A stretch of 64,000 nucleotides of DNA, from NCBI GenBank assembly GCA_024690205.1, contig JAILCX010000088.1, positions 1-64,000 on the forward strand, in the 5' to 3' direction. Within the stretch, counting starts at the first letter, position 1. Each line of letters starts with the position of its first letter. The position numbers and the translations under genes were made by a program. The notes under the pieces were generated by a model that ran no database searches, was not told the origin of the DNA, and was given only the letters and a program-made list of their open reading frames with translations. This document shows positions 9,919-18,484 of the stretch, one piece after another. The stretch comes from Lachnospiraceae bacterium. Its GTDB lineage: Bacteria > Bacillota > Clostridia > Lachnospirales > Lachnospiraceae.

Positions 9919-10953
9919 CTACTGTTTTGGTTTTTTATACATATCATCAAGCTGGTGCGTGATGTTTTTTAACGTACTGACAACCTTGTCATAATCCATT
10001 CTTTTCGGACCGACGATCCCGATCGTCCCCCTCATTCCGTCTCCGAGGTCGTAGGTTGCCGTTACTATACTGCAATCCTTCATGGACTGGATCGGTGTTT
10101 CATCTCCGATATAAACCTGAATGCCCATATCGGATTCATCCGAAAGAGCCTCGTTTACGATCTCCGTAAGCTGCTGCTTTTCTTCGAGCGTATGGATTAT
10201 ATCAGATGCCTTCTGATTATCCGCAAGTTCGGGATACTTAAATATATTGGTCGCACCTGATGTATATATCTGAAGATCCTCATCCACTTTTATCGACTCT
10301 GCAAGAGCATCTATAACATCGGATACAACATCCTGATGTATTCCCGCCTGCTGCTTCATCGAAGTTATGAGTGAAAGGTTTATCTCTTCTATCGTCTTTC
10401 CGCAAAGGTGTGTGTTCAAAAGAAGATTGAGCTTTAAAAGTGTTTCATCGCTCAGCTTTTCCGAAACGGGAATTATGTTGTTCTTTATCACATTGCCTTC
10501 AGCGACTACTACCGCAAGGATCTGGTTGTCATCCATTCTTGAAAGCTGGAGGAACTTAACTCTGTTTCCCTGAATGGCAGGTGCGGATATCATGGTTGCA
10601 TAGTTGGTATTAACCGCAAGGAGTTTTGCAACACCCTTAAGCATCCTGTCGATCTTTTCCTCTTTTTGAAGTATGACTTCTTTGAGTTCTTCGATCTCCT
10701 TTTCCCTGCTCTCCATCATGGAATCAACGTAGAGTCTGTATCCTTTATCGGAAGGAATCCTTCCGGCCGACGTATGAGGCTGCAGTATAAAGCCCATCTC
10801 TTCAAGGTCAGACATCTCATTTCTGATGGTGGCCGAACTTAAGTTAAGATCCGTATACTTAGAGATGGTTCTGCTTCCTACCGGCTCTCCGGTCTCAAGG
10901 TAGTTCCGGATAATGGCATGTAAAATTTTCAGCTTTCTGTCATCCAGTGTCAT
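9919..10953 (-). CDS. hrcA: Heat-inducible transcription repressor HrcA
   Basis: About 344 residues starting MTLDDRKLKILHAII. The N-terminal winged helix contains the HrcA signature SSATIRNEMSDLEEMGFI, followed by LQPHTSAGRIPSDKGYR and the GAF-like dimerisation domain. HrcA binds CIRCE and represses the operon until heat stress titrates GroE. The frame allows an ATG at 10965, but that codon is part of the ribosome-binding site (ATGAGGAAACCT); the internal ATG at 10953 has GAGGAA at a normal spacing and matches the usual HrcA start. Confidence 0.96.
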   Translation of the reverse strand: MTLDDRKLKILHAIIRNYLETGEPVGSRTISKYTDLNLSSATIRNEMSDLEEMGFILQPHTSAGRIPSDKGYRLYVDSMMESREKEIEELKEVILQKEEKIDRMLKGVAKLLAVNTNYATMISAPAIQGNRVKFLQLSRMDDNQILAVVVAEGNVIKNNIIPVSEKLSDETLLKLNLLLNTHLCGKTIEEINLSLITSMKQQAGIHQDVVSDVIDALAESIKVDEDLQIYTSGATNIFKYPELADNQKASDIIHTLEEKQQLTEIVNEALSDESDMGIQVYIGDETPIQSMKDCSIVTATYDLGDGMRGTIGIVGPKRMDYDKVVSTLKNITHQLDDMYKKPKQ

Positions 10954-10968
10954 AGGTTTCCTCATTTG

Positions 10969-10995
10969 TTAGCACTCGTATTGGTGGAGTGCTAA
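10969..10995. promoter_or_regulatory. CIRCE operator (HrcA binding site)
   Basis: A perfect inverted repeat: TTAGCACTC (10969-10977), nine-base spacer, GAGTGCTAA (10987-10995), identical to the CIRCE consensus. It lies in the 5' leader only a few bases before the hrcA ribosome-binding site, giving direct autoregulation of the whole heat-shock operon. Confidence 0.98.
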
Positions 10996-11012
10996 CACCT
11001 TGCACATTTCAT

Positions 11013-11041
11013 AATATACACTTGAGTTAAGTGATTGTCAA
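11013..11041 (-). promoter_or_regulatory. Sigma-A promoter of the hrcA-grpE-dnaK-dnaJ operon
   Basis: Reading on the minus strand, a perfect -35 box TTGACA (11036-11041), a 17-base spacer and a near-perfect -10 box TATATT (11013-11018) lie just upstream of CIRCE. The predicted start point is near 11006. Confidence 0.85.
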
Positions 11042-11091
11042 TAAATCTGTGTATAAGGAAATATTAAAAAAAAATAAAAACGGAAATAAAG

Positions 11092-11120
11092 AAAAAAGAC
11101 CGGTTCGCATTGAACCGGTC
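11092..11120 (-). terminator. Rho-independent terminator of the DUF6465 gene
   Basis: A perfect 9-bp stem, GACCGGTTC (11098-11106) and GAACCGGTC (11112-11120), with a five-base loop and followed on the minus strand by six U. It separates the DUF6465 gene from the heat-shock promoter. Confidence 0.9.
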
Positions 11121-11142
11121 TCAATGATCTGAAAATTATATC

Positions 11143-11772
11143 TTAGATGAAGAATGAACCTGTAACATCTCCGTTGATCACGTAGTATGTTGTGTTCTCT
11201 TCAGGCTTAACGTAAAGCTCAACTGACTTGAAGTCAGCTGACTTACCCTTGAGATCGTACTTCCAAACATCCTTTGCGATGCTTACAAGATCTTCGGGAG
11301 TGTATGACTTTCCGCCAAACTCGAAATTAACTTTGCTTGCAAGAGCAACCTTAGCTGTTGTAGTTGCCTTCTTAGCAACGGGCTTCTTAGCTGCTACAGG
11401 CTTCTTAGCTGCAACGGCCTTCTTAGCTGCAACGACCTTCTTAGCTGCAACGGGCTTTTTAGCTGCAACTGCCTTCTTAGCGGGAGCTGCCTTCTTTGCA
11501 GGAGCTGCCTTCTTAGCGGGAGCTGCTTTCTTGGCAGGTGCCTTAGCTGCAACTGCCTTCTTAGCTGTAGCTTTTGCTGCTGCGGGAGCTGCCTTCTTAA
11601 CTGCTGCCTTCTTAGCAGGTGCTTTCTTTGCAGGAGCCTTCTTAGCAGGTGCTTTTGCTACGGGAGCTTTAACTTCAGGTGCCTTAGCAACAACAGGTGC
11701 TTTAACTTCTTCTTTAACTTCAGCCTTAACAGGTATGATAACCTTGGCTGTAGCTTTCTTTTCTTCTGCCAT
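11143..11772 (-). CDS. Lysine/alanine/proline-rich histone-H1-like protein with C-terminal DUF6465-type domain
   Basis: 209 residues. Residues 1-145 are a low-complexity tail of AKKAPAKKA- and AAKKPVAAKK-type units, strongly basic, like bacterial histone-H1-type nucleoid proteins. Residues about 146-209 form a compact domain (FEFGGKSYTPEDLVSIAKDV, then ELYVKPEENTTYYVING) matching my memory of DUF6465, widespread in Lachnospiraceae. The gene stands alone with its own TTGACA/TAAAGT promoter, a good ribosome-binding site and a strong terminator, consistent with high expression. DNA or RNA binding by the tail is an inference from charge. Confidence 0.75.
   Translation of the reverse strand: MAEEKKATAKVIIPVKAEVKEEVKAPVVAKAPEVKAPVAKAPAKKAPAKKAPAKKAAVKKAAPAAAKATAKKAVAAKAPAKKAAPAKKAAPAKKAAPAKKAVAAKKPVAAKKVVAAKKAVAAKKPVAAKKPVAKKATTTAKVALASKVNFEFGGKSYTPEDLVSIAKDVWKYDLKGKSADFKSVELYVKPEENTTYYVINGDVTGSFFI
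11345..11665. repeat. Low-complexity codon repeat encoding the Lys/Ala/Pro tail
   Basis: Within the DUF6465 gene, short units such as CTTCTTAGCTGCAAC recur many times in near-tandem array on the plus strand. The variation is in whole codons, so this is a coding repeat prone to slippage, not a CRISPR or minisatellite outside genes. Confidence 0.8.
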
Positions 11773-11838
11773 TATAATTCTCCTTTCAGTATCGAATAAA
11801 AACAGAAAAACACATAGATTTTTAAATTGTCTGCTTGT

Positions 11839-11867
11839 ACTTTATCGCATTAGTGCGGTTTTGTCAA
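11839..11867 (-). promoter_or_regulatory. Sigma-A promoter of the DUF6465 gene
   Basis: On the minus strand, TTGACA (11862-11867), a 17-base spacer and TAAAGT (11839-11844) lie about 65-95 bases before the ATG at 11772, in the only sizeable gap of this region. A second TTGACA overlaps the stop codon of the PAP2 gene. Confidence 0.7.
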
Positions 11868-11876
11868 CAATGTATG

Positions 11877-12548
11877 TCAATCTTTCTTTTGTTTATCAGC
11901 GTTTTCGAAATATGACACCATCGTCATATATAACGATGTCAAAAATGCTCCGCCGACAACCCCTCCGATGATGTCTGTAAACCAGTGCACACCAGAAATA
12001 AGTCTTGACACTACCATCAGAAATGTAAATGCATATAATATCGTCGGTACAAACGTCTTCATCTCGCGGCTTATTATTCTCTTAAACCATATCGCACCCG
12101 AAAGGAAAACGCTGATCGCCAACACAGTGTGTGAAGAAGGGTATGATGCTTCCAATCCTTCATCAAGGATCACCGGTCGAAAATTAACAATGCATACTTC
12201 AAAGAAAAGATACACTATCAAAACTATCACATAAAAAACTCCGATAACGTAATAGCATCTGTCCGCTTTAAATAGACTCTTTCTTTGTATCACCTGCCAT
12301 AACGCGATAAGCGCTACCATACCCATGAACATGATCGCAAACAATCCGAGTATCTTTGATATAAGATAAAAGAATTCATTGTATCCCAAAAGATCATGTA
12401 TAGCTTTGTTCAATCCCGAAAAGCCTACGCTCGATCCTTCGGGTCCGATAGGTGCAACATCAACAAATTTAACGCAGACCGTATAGATCACAAACGCACC
12501 GAATAAGACCAGTGTCCACATCAGATTTCTTTTTTTATTATCTTCCAT
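11877..12548 (-). CDS. PAP2 family membrane phosphatase
   Basis: 223 residues with about five or six membrane helices. The phosphatase motifs are visible: FRP in CIVNFRPVILDEG, YPSSHTVLAISVF (catalytic histidine of motif 2) and SRLISGVHWFTDIIGG (motif 3 with the second histidine). Members dephosphorylate lipid pyrophosphates such as undecaprenyl pyrophosphate or phosphatidate; the exact substrate is unknown. It is the last gene of the glnN run and its start overlaps the preceding aminotransferase by 11 bases, with GGAG upstream. Confidence 0.88.
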   Translation of the reverse strand: MEDNKKRNLMWTLVLFGAFVIYTVCVKFVDVAPIGPEGSSVGFSGLNKAIHDLLGYNEFFYLISKILGLFAIMFMGMVALIALWQVIQRKSLFKADRCYYVIGVFYVIVLIVYLFFEVCIVNFRPVILDEGLEASYPSSHTVLAISVFLSGAIWFKRIISREMKTFVPTILYAFTFLMVVSRLISGVHWFTDIIGGVVGGAFLTSLYMTMVSYFENADKQKKD

Positions 12549-13728
12549 AACACTCCTTTACAAACTTCCTTAACGCAACCAAAGAGCGTTCAACTTTTTC
12601 CGTATCGATACAATATGCCATTCTGAAATATCCCTTTACTCCGAAGCTGTCGGAAGGAACAAGCACAAGATCGTAATCCAAAGCTTTATTGCAAAATGCA
12701 ACGGCATCATCTTCAAGTGCCTTGGGGAAAATATAAAATGTTCCGCCGGGTTTAATGACTTCAAATCCCAAAGATGTAAGCTCGTTATATAATATGTTCA
12801 TGTTGGTCTCATAAACACTCATGTCTGATGTAAGATCATGAACACTTGCTACTCCGTACTGCATGAGAGATGAAGGACAGTTATGACCTATGCCTCTTGA
12901 GATCTGCGCGCATATGGCAGATATAAGATCTGCATCAGTGCACGCAGGATTAGCTGCAACATATCCTATTCTTTCTCCGGGAACCGAAAGTGATTTTGAA
13001 TATGAATAGCATGAAAGCGTATTATCGTAATACTTTGAAACGTAAGGGGCATCCACTCCCTCGAATACTATCTCCCTGTACGGTTCATCCGAAAGGATAA
13101 AGATATCGTGACCGTATTCTTTTTGCTTATCTTTTAAATAAGAAGAAAGTCTTTCGATCGTCTTTGTGTTGTAGACGATCCCGGAAGGGTTATTTGGCGT
13201 ATTTATCAGAACCGCGGCAACCTTTTCGTTCATCATCTTATCAAGTTCATCAAAGTTTATCTGGAAAGTCTTCGTATCTGCTTTAACGACTTTTAAAACA
13301 GCGCCCGATGTGTTGATGTACGGATCATACTCAGGGAAATAAGGCGCAAACGTAAGAACCTCATCACCGGGAGATGTAACACATCTAACTGCGTGGGCAA
13401 CTGCACCTGCAGCACCCGATGTCGGAAAGATATGTTCCTTTTTGTAGTTCATTCCGAATCTTTTGTTAAGGTCGTTTGCGATGCTTTCCTTAACTGAAGG
13501 CAATCCTACCGAAGGACTGTAACCGTGAAGTTCCATCGAGCTCATGTTATCGAGCATGTCCTTAAGGTTATCGTTAAACTCCTTAGGAACGGGTACGGAC
13601 GGATTTCCCAAGCTGTAATCAAATACATTTTCGTATCCTATTTCCTTTCCGCGCTCCGTGGCAAATTCACTTAACTGCCTTATAACGGATTTTTTCTGAA
13701 GCATCTGCTTGTAAGTTTCATTTATCAT
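12538..13728 (-). CDS. PLP-dependent aminotransferase, class I/II
   Basis: 396 residues. It begins MINETYKQMLQKKSVIRQL and has DYSLGNPSVPVP near residue 38, TSGAAGAVAHAVR near 105, NTPNNPSGIVYN near 175, SDEPYREIVFEG near 215 and the PLP lysine K245 in YSYSKSLSVPGERIGYV. It belongs to the aspartate-aminotransferase superfamily but to a different subgroup from the enzyme at 1012-2178. Its position directly after glnN and a C39-like protein suggests a role in nitrogen assimilation, but substrate specificity cannot be read. Confidence 0.88.
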   Translation of the reverse strand: MINETYKQMLQKKSVIRQLSEFATERGKEIGYENVFDYSLGNPSVPVPKEFNDNLKDMLDNMSSMELHGYSPSVGLPSVKESIANDLNKRFGMNYKKEHIFPTSGAAGAVAHAVRCVTSPGDEVLTFAPYFPEYDPYINTSGAVLKVVKADTKTFQINFDELDKMMNEKVAAVLINTPNNPSGIVYNTKTIERLSSYLKDKQKEYGHDIFILSDEPYREIVFEGVDAPYVSKYYDNTLSCYSYSKSLSVPGERIGYVAANPACTDADLISAICAQISRGIGHNCPSSLMQYGVASVHDLTSDMSVYETNMNILYNELTSLGFEVIKPGGTFYIFPKALEDDAVAFCNKALDYDLVLVPSDSFGVKGYFRMAYCIDTEKVERSLVALRKFVKECYGR

Positions 13729-13742
13729 CTTTTTATACCGTA

Positions 13743-14441
13743 TTATTCTTCGTCAGAATTATTTACATATATCTCGAGATATCCGAGTAATTTACTCTTG
13801 TCGTATTCTGTCATCACACCGTCGTTCGGGTCATAATATTTTCCATCATAGTAAACGAGGTAATGACAGAACCTTCCCATCTTTTCCATAAGGACCGCAC
13901 ACTTGGGAAGCGTAACATCGGCACCCTGCGTATAAACGATTATGTCGTTATGAGGGATCCCGTAGTAATTGATACCGGAGATGACCATTCCCATCGTAGC
14001 CTGCCACTCACGGCATCCCATTACCGTGCAGACCTCGGGGATCGTTACTCCCGCAAGCATTGCAACGCAGGCCTGTCCGCAGGTTCCGTCGACCGACTGG
14101 ATGATTATATCTATCCCGTCTATATCCCTTATGGGTTTTTCGGGTGAATAAGGACTGTTCTGGTCCACCTTTATGAGGGTCTTTCCGACATGTAAAAGGA
14201 GCTTGTGCTCTATATCAAGATTTACACCCTTAACATCATCCTCCGTAAGGTGGATCATGTAGTTTCCTTTTTCCTCGGGAACACTCTCGGGAATGAGCTC
14301 ACACTTTATCTCCCTGTTATCAAGATAAAGCTCTGCCTGGATCTGGTCCATCTTGCGGCAGACTTCCCATACATTAAAAGGAAGCTTGATCACATAAATA
14401 TCGTTTTGTTTTTCTATCTTTGCACTGAAATAATATCTCAC
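13743..14441 (-). CDS. C39-like cysteine peptidase domain protein of unknown function
   Basis: 232 residues from a GTG at 14441. The frame opens further upstream inside glnN, but only this GTG has an AGGAGG at correct spacing, so it decides the start. Residues 1-100 form an unrecognised beta-rich region (ELYLDNREIKCELIP); residues about 110-215 resemble a papain-like C39 fold: Q-SVDGTCGQACVAMLAG with candidate nucleophile C121, FCHYLVYYDG with H193, and D204 in YYDPNDG. No signal peptide or membrane helix, so it is probably cytoplasmic. C39 domains process double-glycine leaders, but no substrate peptide or transporter is next to it. Function unknown. Confidence 0.7.
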   Translation of the reverse strand: MRYYFSAKIEKQNDIYVIKLPFNVWEVCRKMDQIQAELYLDNREIKCELIPESVPEEKGNYMIHLTEDDVKGVNLDIEHKLLLHVGKTLIKVDQNSPYSPEKPIRDIDGIDIIIQSVDGTCGQACVAMLAGVTIPEVCTVMGCREWQATMGMVISGINYYGIPHNDIIVYTQGADVTLPKCAVLMEKMGRFCHYLVYYDGKYYDPNDGVMTEYDKSKLLGYLEIYVNNSDEE

Positions 14442-14454
14442 CTTATCCTCCTTG

Positions 14455-16566
14455 TTACACTTCAAACAAAAGGTCCCCGTATGTCGGAACCGGCCATATC
14501 GATCTGTCACATATAAGCTCAAGTTCATCGACAGGCTTTCGAAGTTCCGCCATGGCCTTTACGACGTTATCCTTATAGAAGAGTGCTTTCTGCTTGGGAT
14601 CGTCTATGAGCGAGGCCTTACCTTCTATGTTCTTTAAATCTTCCAAAGCGTTCTTGATCCTTAAAAGACCTTCCTGAACGTTTTGGAGTAACTCCATTTG
14701 GACGGGAGCATCCGCTCCTGCAGACTCAATGGCGTTTACCGTGTCTGCGATCTGCTTTGAATACCTTATTATCGCAGGCAGATATTTCCTTGAAACCATG
14801 TCTATCATGGTAAGCGCTTCTATGTTAATGGTCTTTGAATAAGATTCATAAAGGATCTCTTCTCTTGACTCAAGCTCTGCCTTTGTGAAGATACCGAACT
14901 TTTCAAAGAGCTTTACTGCTTTTTCGGTAGTCAGTGTATCAACCGCATCTACCATGGTCTTAAGATTCGGAAGTCCTCTTCTTTCGGCTTCCTTTACCCA
15001 TTCCTCGGAATACCCGTCTCCTCCGAAAAGGACTCTGTGGTGCTTTTCAAGGAATTCCTTTATAAGATCATGAACCTCATCATCAAAGTTCGGAGCTTTT
15101 TCAAGTCTGTCCGCTGCTTCACAGAAAGCTTCGGCAACGATCGCATTAAGTATCGTGTTAGGACTTGCGATCGAATCGGAAGAACCGACGGATCTGAACT
15201 CGAACTTGTTTCCGGTAAAGGCAAAGGGTGATGTTCTGTTTCTGTCCGTACCGTCTTTTTCGATATCGATGAGAGTTGAAACTCCGGTCTGAAGTGTTCC
15301 TCCGTCAATCGAGCGTGATGCAACACCCGTTTCTATAAGCTGCTTAACAACATCGTCAAGCTGTTCTCCCAAAAATACCGACATAATAGCGGGAGGAGCT
15401 TCCTGTGCTCCCAGACGAAGATCGTTTCCGACAACCGATGCGCTCTGTCTTAATAGATCCGCATGTGTATCAACAGCCTTTATGATACATGCAATAACAA
15501 GAAGGAACTGTATGTTATCATTCGGTGTCTTTCCCGGATCGAGGAGGTTAACTCCGTTATCCGTAACGAGCGACCAGTTATTGTGTTTACCTGAACCGTT
15601 TATCCCTGCAAAGGGCTTTTCATGAAGGAGGCATGTCATACCATGCTTGAAGGCAACTCTCTTCATTGTCTCCATAACTATCTGGTTATGATCCGTTGCG
15701 GTGTTTGCCTCTTCATATATGGGTGCAAGCTCATGCTGTGCCGGAGCCACTTCGTTATGCTGGGTCTTTGCCGTAACTCCGAGTTTCCAAAGTTCGACAT
15801 TGAGTTCTTTCATGAACTCTCCGACTCTTTCCCTTATAACTCCGAAGTAATGATCGTCCATCTCCTGACCTTTTGGAGCAGGTGCTCCGAAAAGCGTCCT
15901 TCCGGTAAATATAAGATCATCTCTTTGAAGGTATCTGTCCCTGTCTATAAGAAAATATTCCTGTTCTGCTCCGACCGAAACCTGAACCTTCTTGGCATCG
16001 CTGTTTCCAAAGAGTCTTACTATCCTCAACGCCTGCTCGCTTATCGCTTCAAGCGAACGCAAAAGTGGGGTCTTTTTATCAAGCGCTTCACCCGTGTACG
16101 AACAGAAAGCAGTCGGAATGCAAAGGACCGCACCTGCTCCGCTTTCCTTAATGAACGCAGGGGAAGTCGTATCCCAAACCGTATATCCTCTTGCTTCGAA
16201 TGTCGATCTTAATCCTCCCGAAGGGAAAGATGATGCATCGGGTTCACCCTTTATAAGCTCCTTTGCTGAGAACTTAAAGATCGTCGTTCCGTCATCCTTG
16301 GGATGGGCAAGAAATGAATCATGCTTTTCCGCGGTTATTCCGGTTAACGGCTGGAACCAGTGCGTATAGTGGGTTGCGCCGTTTTCAATGGCCCATTCCT
16401 TCATGGCATTTGCTATGATGTCCGCAGATTCAAAAGAAAGTTCGCCACCTTCATTATTAACGCGTATGATCTCTTCATATACGTTACCGGGCAGCCGCTC
16501 TTTCATCTTTTCGGGTGTGAAAACTTTCGAACCGAAGATCTTTTCAATGTTTACCGTCTCACTCAT
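14455..16566 (-). CDS. glnN: Glutamine synthetase type III
   Basis: 703 residues, the length of GSIII (types I and II are about 350-470). Visible motifs include EQEYFLIDRD (metal/glutamate site near 205), KTQHNEVAPAQHELAP near 268, GINGSGKHNNWSLVTDNG near 320 and RNRTSPFAFTGNKFEFR near 435. It condenses ammonium with glutamate using ATP and is the main ammonium-assimilation enzyme in many gut Clostridia and Bacteroidetes. It sits three bases after trhP and is followed by the C39-like gene. No nitrogen-regulatory site is obvious upstream because the preceding gene abuts it. Confidence 0.96.
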   Translation of the reverse strand: MSETVNIEKIFGSKVFTPEKMKERLPGNVYEEIIRVNNEGGELSFESADIIANAMKEWAIENGATHYTHWFQPLTGITAEKHDSFLAHPKDDGTTIFKFSAKELIKGEPDASSFPSGGLRSTFEARGYTVWDTTSPAFIKESGAGAVLCIPTAFCSYTGEALDKKTPLLRSLEAISEQALRIVRLFGNSDAKKVQVSVGAEQEYFLIDRDRYLQRDDLIFTGRTLFGAPAPKGQEMDDHYFGVIRERVGEFMKELNVELWKLGVTAKTQHNEVAPAQHELAPIYEEANTATDHNQIVMETMKRVAFKHGMTCLLHEKPFAGINGSGKHNNWSLVTDNGVNLLDPGKTPNDNIQFLLVIACIIKAVDTHADLLRQSASVVGNDLRLGAQEAPPAIMSVFLGEQLDDVVKQLIETGVASRSIDGGTLQTGVSTLIDIEKDGTDRNRTSPFAFTGNKFEFRSVGSSDSIASPNTILNAIVAEAFCEAADRLEKAPNFDDEVHDLIKEFLEKHHRVLFGGDGYSEEWVKEAERRGLPNLKTMVDAVDTLTTEKAVKLFEKFGIFTKAELESREEILYESYSKTINIEALTMIDMVSRKYLPAIIRYSKQIADTVNAIESAGADAPVQMELLQNVQEGLLRIKNALEDLKNIEGKASLIDDPKQKALFYKDNVVKAMAELRKPVDELELICDRSIWPVPTYGDLLFEV

Positions 16567-16569
16567 GTT

Positions 16570-17838
16570 TTATCCCTTCACTCTTAAAAGATCGTATTTT
16601 TCGGCCTTTTCATCCAGTTCAACGTAAAGTACCTGTTGGGGATGAGGTGCCGACGAAACTTCGTTACCGTCCTCAGTTGTCATGGAAAGGACTTTGGTCT
16701 TTACATTCCTTCCGTCCTTTTTCATTATCTCTATCGTATCGCCCACGCAGAATTTGTTTCTTTGAGTTATCTTTGCATACTTTCCTTTTTTAATGCTTCC
16801 GTCAGATAAGTTTATACTCTCGGGAACTTCCTCTGCTATACCCAGATAGATGTATTCATTTACATATGTGTTTGTATCATAAACCTGGGTCTCTTCGTTC
16901 GGCTTTCCGAAATAGAATCCCGTGGTAAACCTTCTGTATGTACATTTTGATATTTCTTCGCGGTACCAGTCCATGTTCTTTTTGTAAAGCTCCGGATCCT
17001 CAAAGAAATCATCTATCGCTTTCCGGTACGTCCTTGCAACGTCAGCAACATAAAGAGCCGTCTTCATCCTGCCTTCTATTTTAAAGCTGTCTATCCCGGC
17101 ATCGATAAGTTCGGAAATATGCTCTATCATGCAAAGATCTTTTGAGTTAAAGATGTATGTTCCGCGTTCGTTTTCAAATACGGGGAAATATTCTCCCGGT
17201 CTTTCTTCTTCCATGACCGAATATTTCCATCTGCAGGGATGTGTGCACTCTCCACGGTTGGCATCCCTTCCCGCAAGGAAACTGCTCAAAAGACATCTTC
17301 CCGAATATGAGATACACATTGCCCCGTGGATAAAGGACTCTATCTCCATATCATCGGGAACGTTCTGTCTTATCTCTTTTATCTCCTTAAGGCTTAGCTC
17401 CCTCGCGGTAACAACTCTTTTGGCACCAAGCTCTCTCCAGAAAAGGAAAGTTGCGTAGTTCGTGTTGTTCGCCTGGGTGGATACATGAATGTCCACTTCG
17501 GGGCAGATCCTTTTTGCGATCGCAAAAAGTCCCGGATCGGAGATGATAAAAGCATCCGGTTTTAATTCCTTAAATTCCGAAAAGAAACCTTCGGCTTCGC
17601 GTATATCATCATTGTGCGCAAGGATGTTCGCCGTGACATGAACCCTGACTCCGTGTTCATGCGCAAACTCTATCCCGAGCTTCATGTCTTCAGTTGAGAA
17701 GTTTTTTGCCTTTGCCCTTAATCCGAAAGCTTCACCGCCTATGTAGACAGCATCCGCTCCAAAATATACCGCCTCTTTTAATACCTCAAGGCTTCCAGCC
17801 GGAACGAGCAATTCGGGCTTCTTTATCTTTTTATCCAT
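16570..17838 (-). CDS. trhP: Peptidase U32 family protein, tRNA 5-hydroxyuridine formation (TrhP)
   Basis: 422 residues. The U32 hallmarks are LLVPAGSLEVLKEAVYFGAD and AVYIGGEAFGLRAKA at the N-terminus, FIHGAMCISYSGRCLLSS near 170, and the cysteine cluster NRGECTHPCRWKY near 195. The family was once annotated as collagenase, but TrhP proteins hydroxylate U34 of certain tRNAs using prephenate-derived chemistry and an iron-sulfur site. The adjacent upstream gene encodes TrmR, which methylates the product, matching the Bacillus yrrM-yrrN-yrrO order. It overlaps trmR by eight bases. One copy is present here, where Bacillus has two. Confidence 0.9.
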   Translation of the reverse strand: MDKKIKKPELLVPAGSLEVLKEAVYFGADAVYIGGEAFGLRAKAKNFSTEDMKLGIEFAHEHGVRVHVTANILAHNDDIREAEGFFSEFKELKPDAFIISDPGLFAIAKRICPEVDIHVSTQANNTNYATFLFWRELGAKRVVTARELSLKEIKEIRQNVPDDMEIESFIHGAMCISYSGRCLLSSFLAGRDANRGECTHPCRWKYSVMEEERPGEYFPVFENERGTYIFNSKDLCMIEHISELIDAGIDSFKIEGRMKTALYVADVARTYRKAIDDFFEDPELYKKNMDWYREEISKCTYRRFTTGFYFGKPNEETQVYDTNTYVNEYIYLGIAEEVPESINLSDGSIKKGKYAKITQRNKFCVGDTIEIMKKDGRNVKTKVLSMTTEDGNEVSSAPHPQQVLYVELDEKAEKYDLLRVKG

Positions 17839-18484
17839 TTATCACTTTCTTTATGCTTAATGTTATCCCGTCTCCGACAGGCAATATATCCGTCTGCAAT
17901 TCGGGATCGTGAGTGAGTTCAAAAAGATAATCCCGCATTCTTGAATGTATCGTACGGTCTCGCCTTACCACGGCAAACCTTGATTCAAGAACGTTTCCGT
18001 CCTGAAGGACATTGTCGGATAATAAAACTCCCTCTTCCTTAAGAAGTCTTTTTACATCGGGAAGAAAATTGATATACTGACCTTTTGCCGCATCCATGAA
18101 TATAAGATCATATTCATCATCAAGTTCCTTTAGAATTTGCGCGGCATCTCCCTCAAGGAGTTCTATGTCTTCCGAGCGTCCTGCTTTTTTGAAATTTTCT
18201 TTTGCAAGCGGAATCCTTTTTTCGTATTTTTCTATCGTTGTTATCCTGCAAGGGACCGGATTATATTCTGCCATCAGTAAAGCAGAAAAACCAATGGCGG
18301 TTCCGACCTCCAGTATCTTAGCCGGTTTTTTAAGAGCCAAAAGCACTTTTAAAAAACTCTGCATCTGAGGTCTGATTATCGGTACATTGGTTTCCTTGGC
18401 ATATATTTCCAGTTCGTTTAAGAAAGGTGTATTCCCGGTATTAAACGAATCAATGAACGTGCGGAGCCTTTCCTCGTCCATCAT
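17831..18484 (-). CDS. trmR: tRNA 5-hydroxyuridine methyltransferase (O-methyltransferase family 3)
   Basis: 217 residues with the class I SAM fold: ILEVGTAIGFSALLMAEY (motif I, near 60), ITTIEKYEKR (motif II), LLEGDAAQIL and DLIFMDAAKGQYINF, ending with YLFELTHDPELQTDILPVGDG. The family includes catechol-type O-methyltransferases, but the YrrM position directly ahead of trhP makes the TrmR function (5-methoxyuridine at wobble position 34) likely. Its start overlaps the end of the MltG-like gene by four bases. Confidence 0.86.
   Translation of the reverse strand: MMDEERLRTFIDSFNTGNTPFLNELEIYAKETNVPIIRPQMQSFLKVLLALKKPAKILEVGTAIGFSALLMAEYNPVPCRITTIEKYEKRIPLAKENFKKAGRSEDIELLEGDAAQILKELDDEYDLIFMDAAKGQYINFLPDVKRLLKEEGVLLSDNVLQDGNVLESRFAVVRRDRTIHSRMRDYLFELTHDPELQTDILPVGDGITLSIKKVING

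Noticed and set aside
11345..11665. Possible CRISPR-like repeated units
   Set aside because: Units are irregular in length, differ by whole codons and lie in frame in a protein tail; there are no unique spacers.
11228..11971. Long plus-strand open frame antisense to the DUF6465 gene
   Set aside because: It is the mirror of the Lys/Ala codon repeat, giving a low-complexity AFLA-type protein with no ribosome-binding site, and it runs into the PAP2 gene. The real gene is on the minus strand with promoter and terminator.
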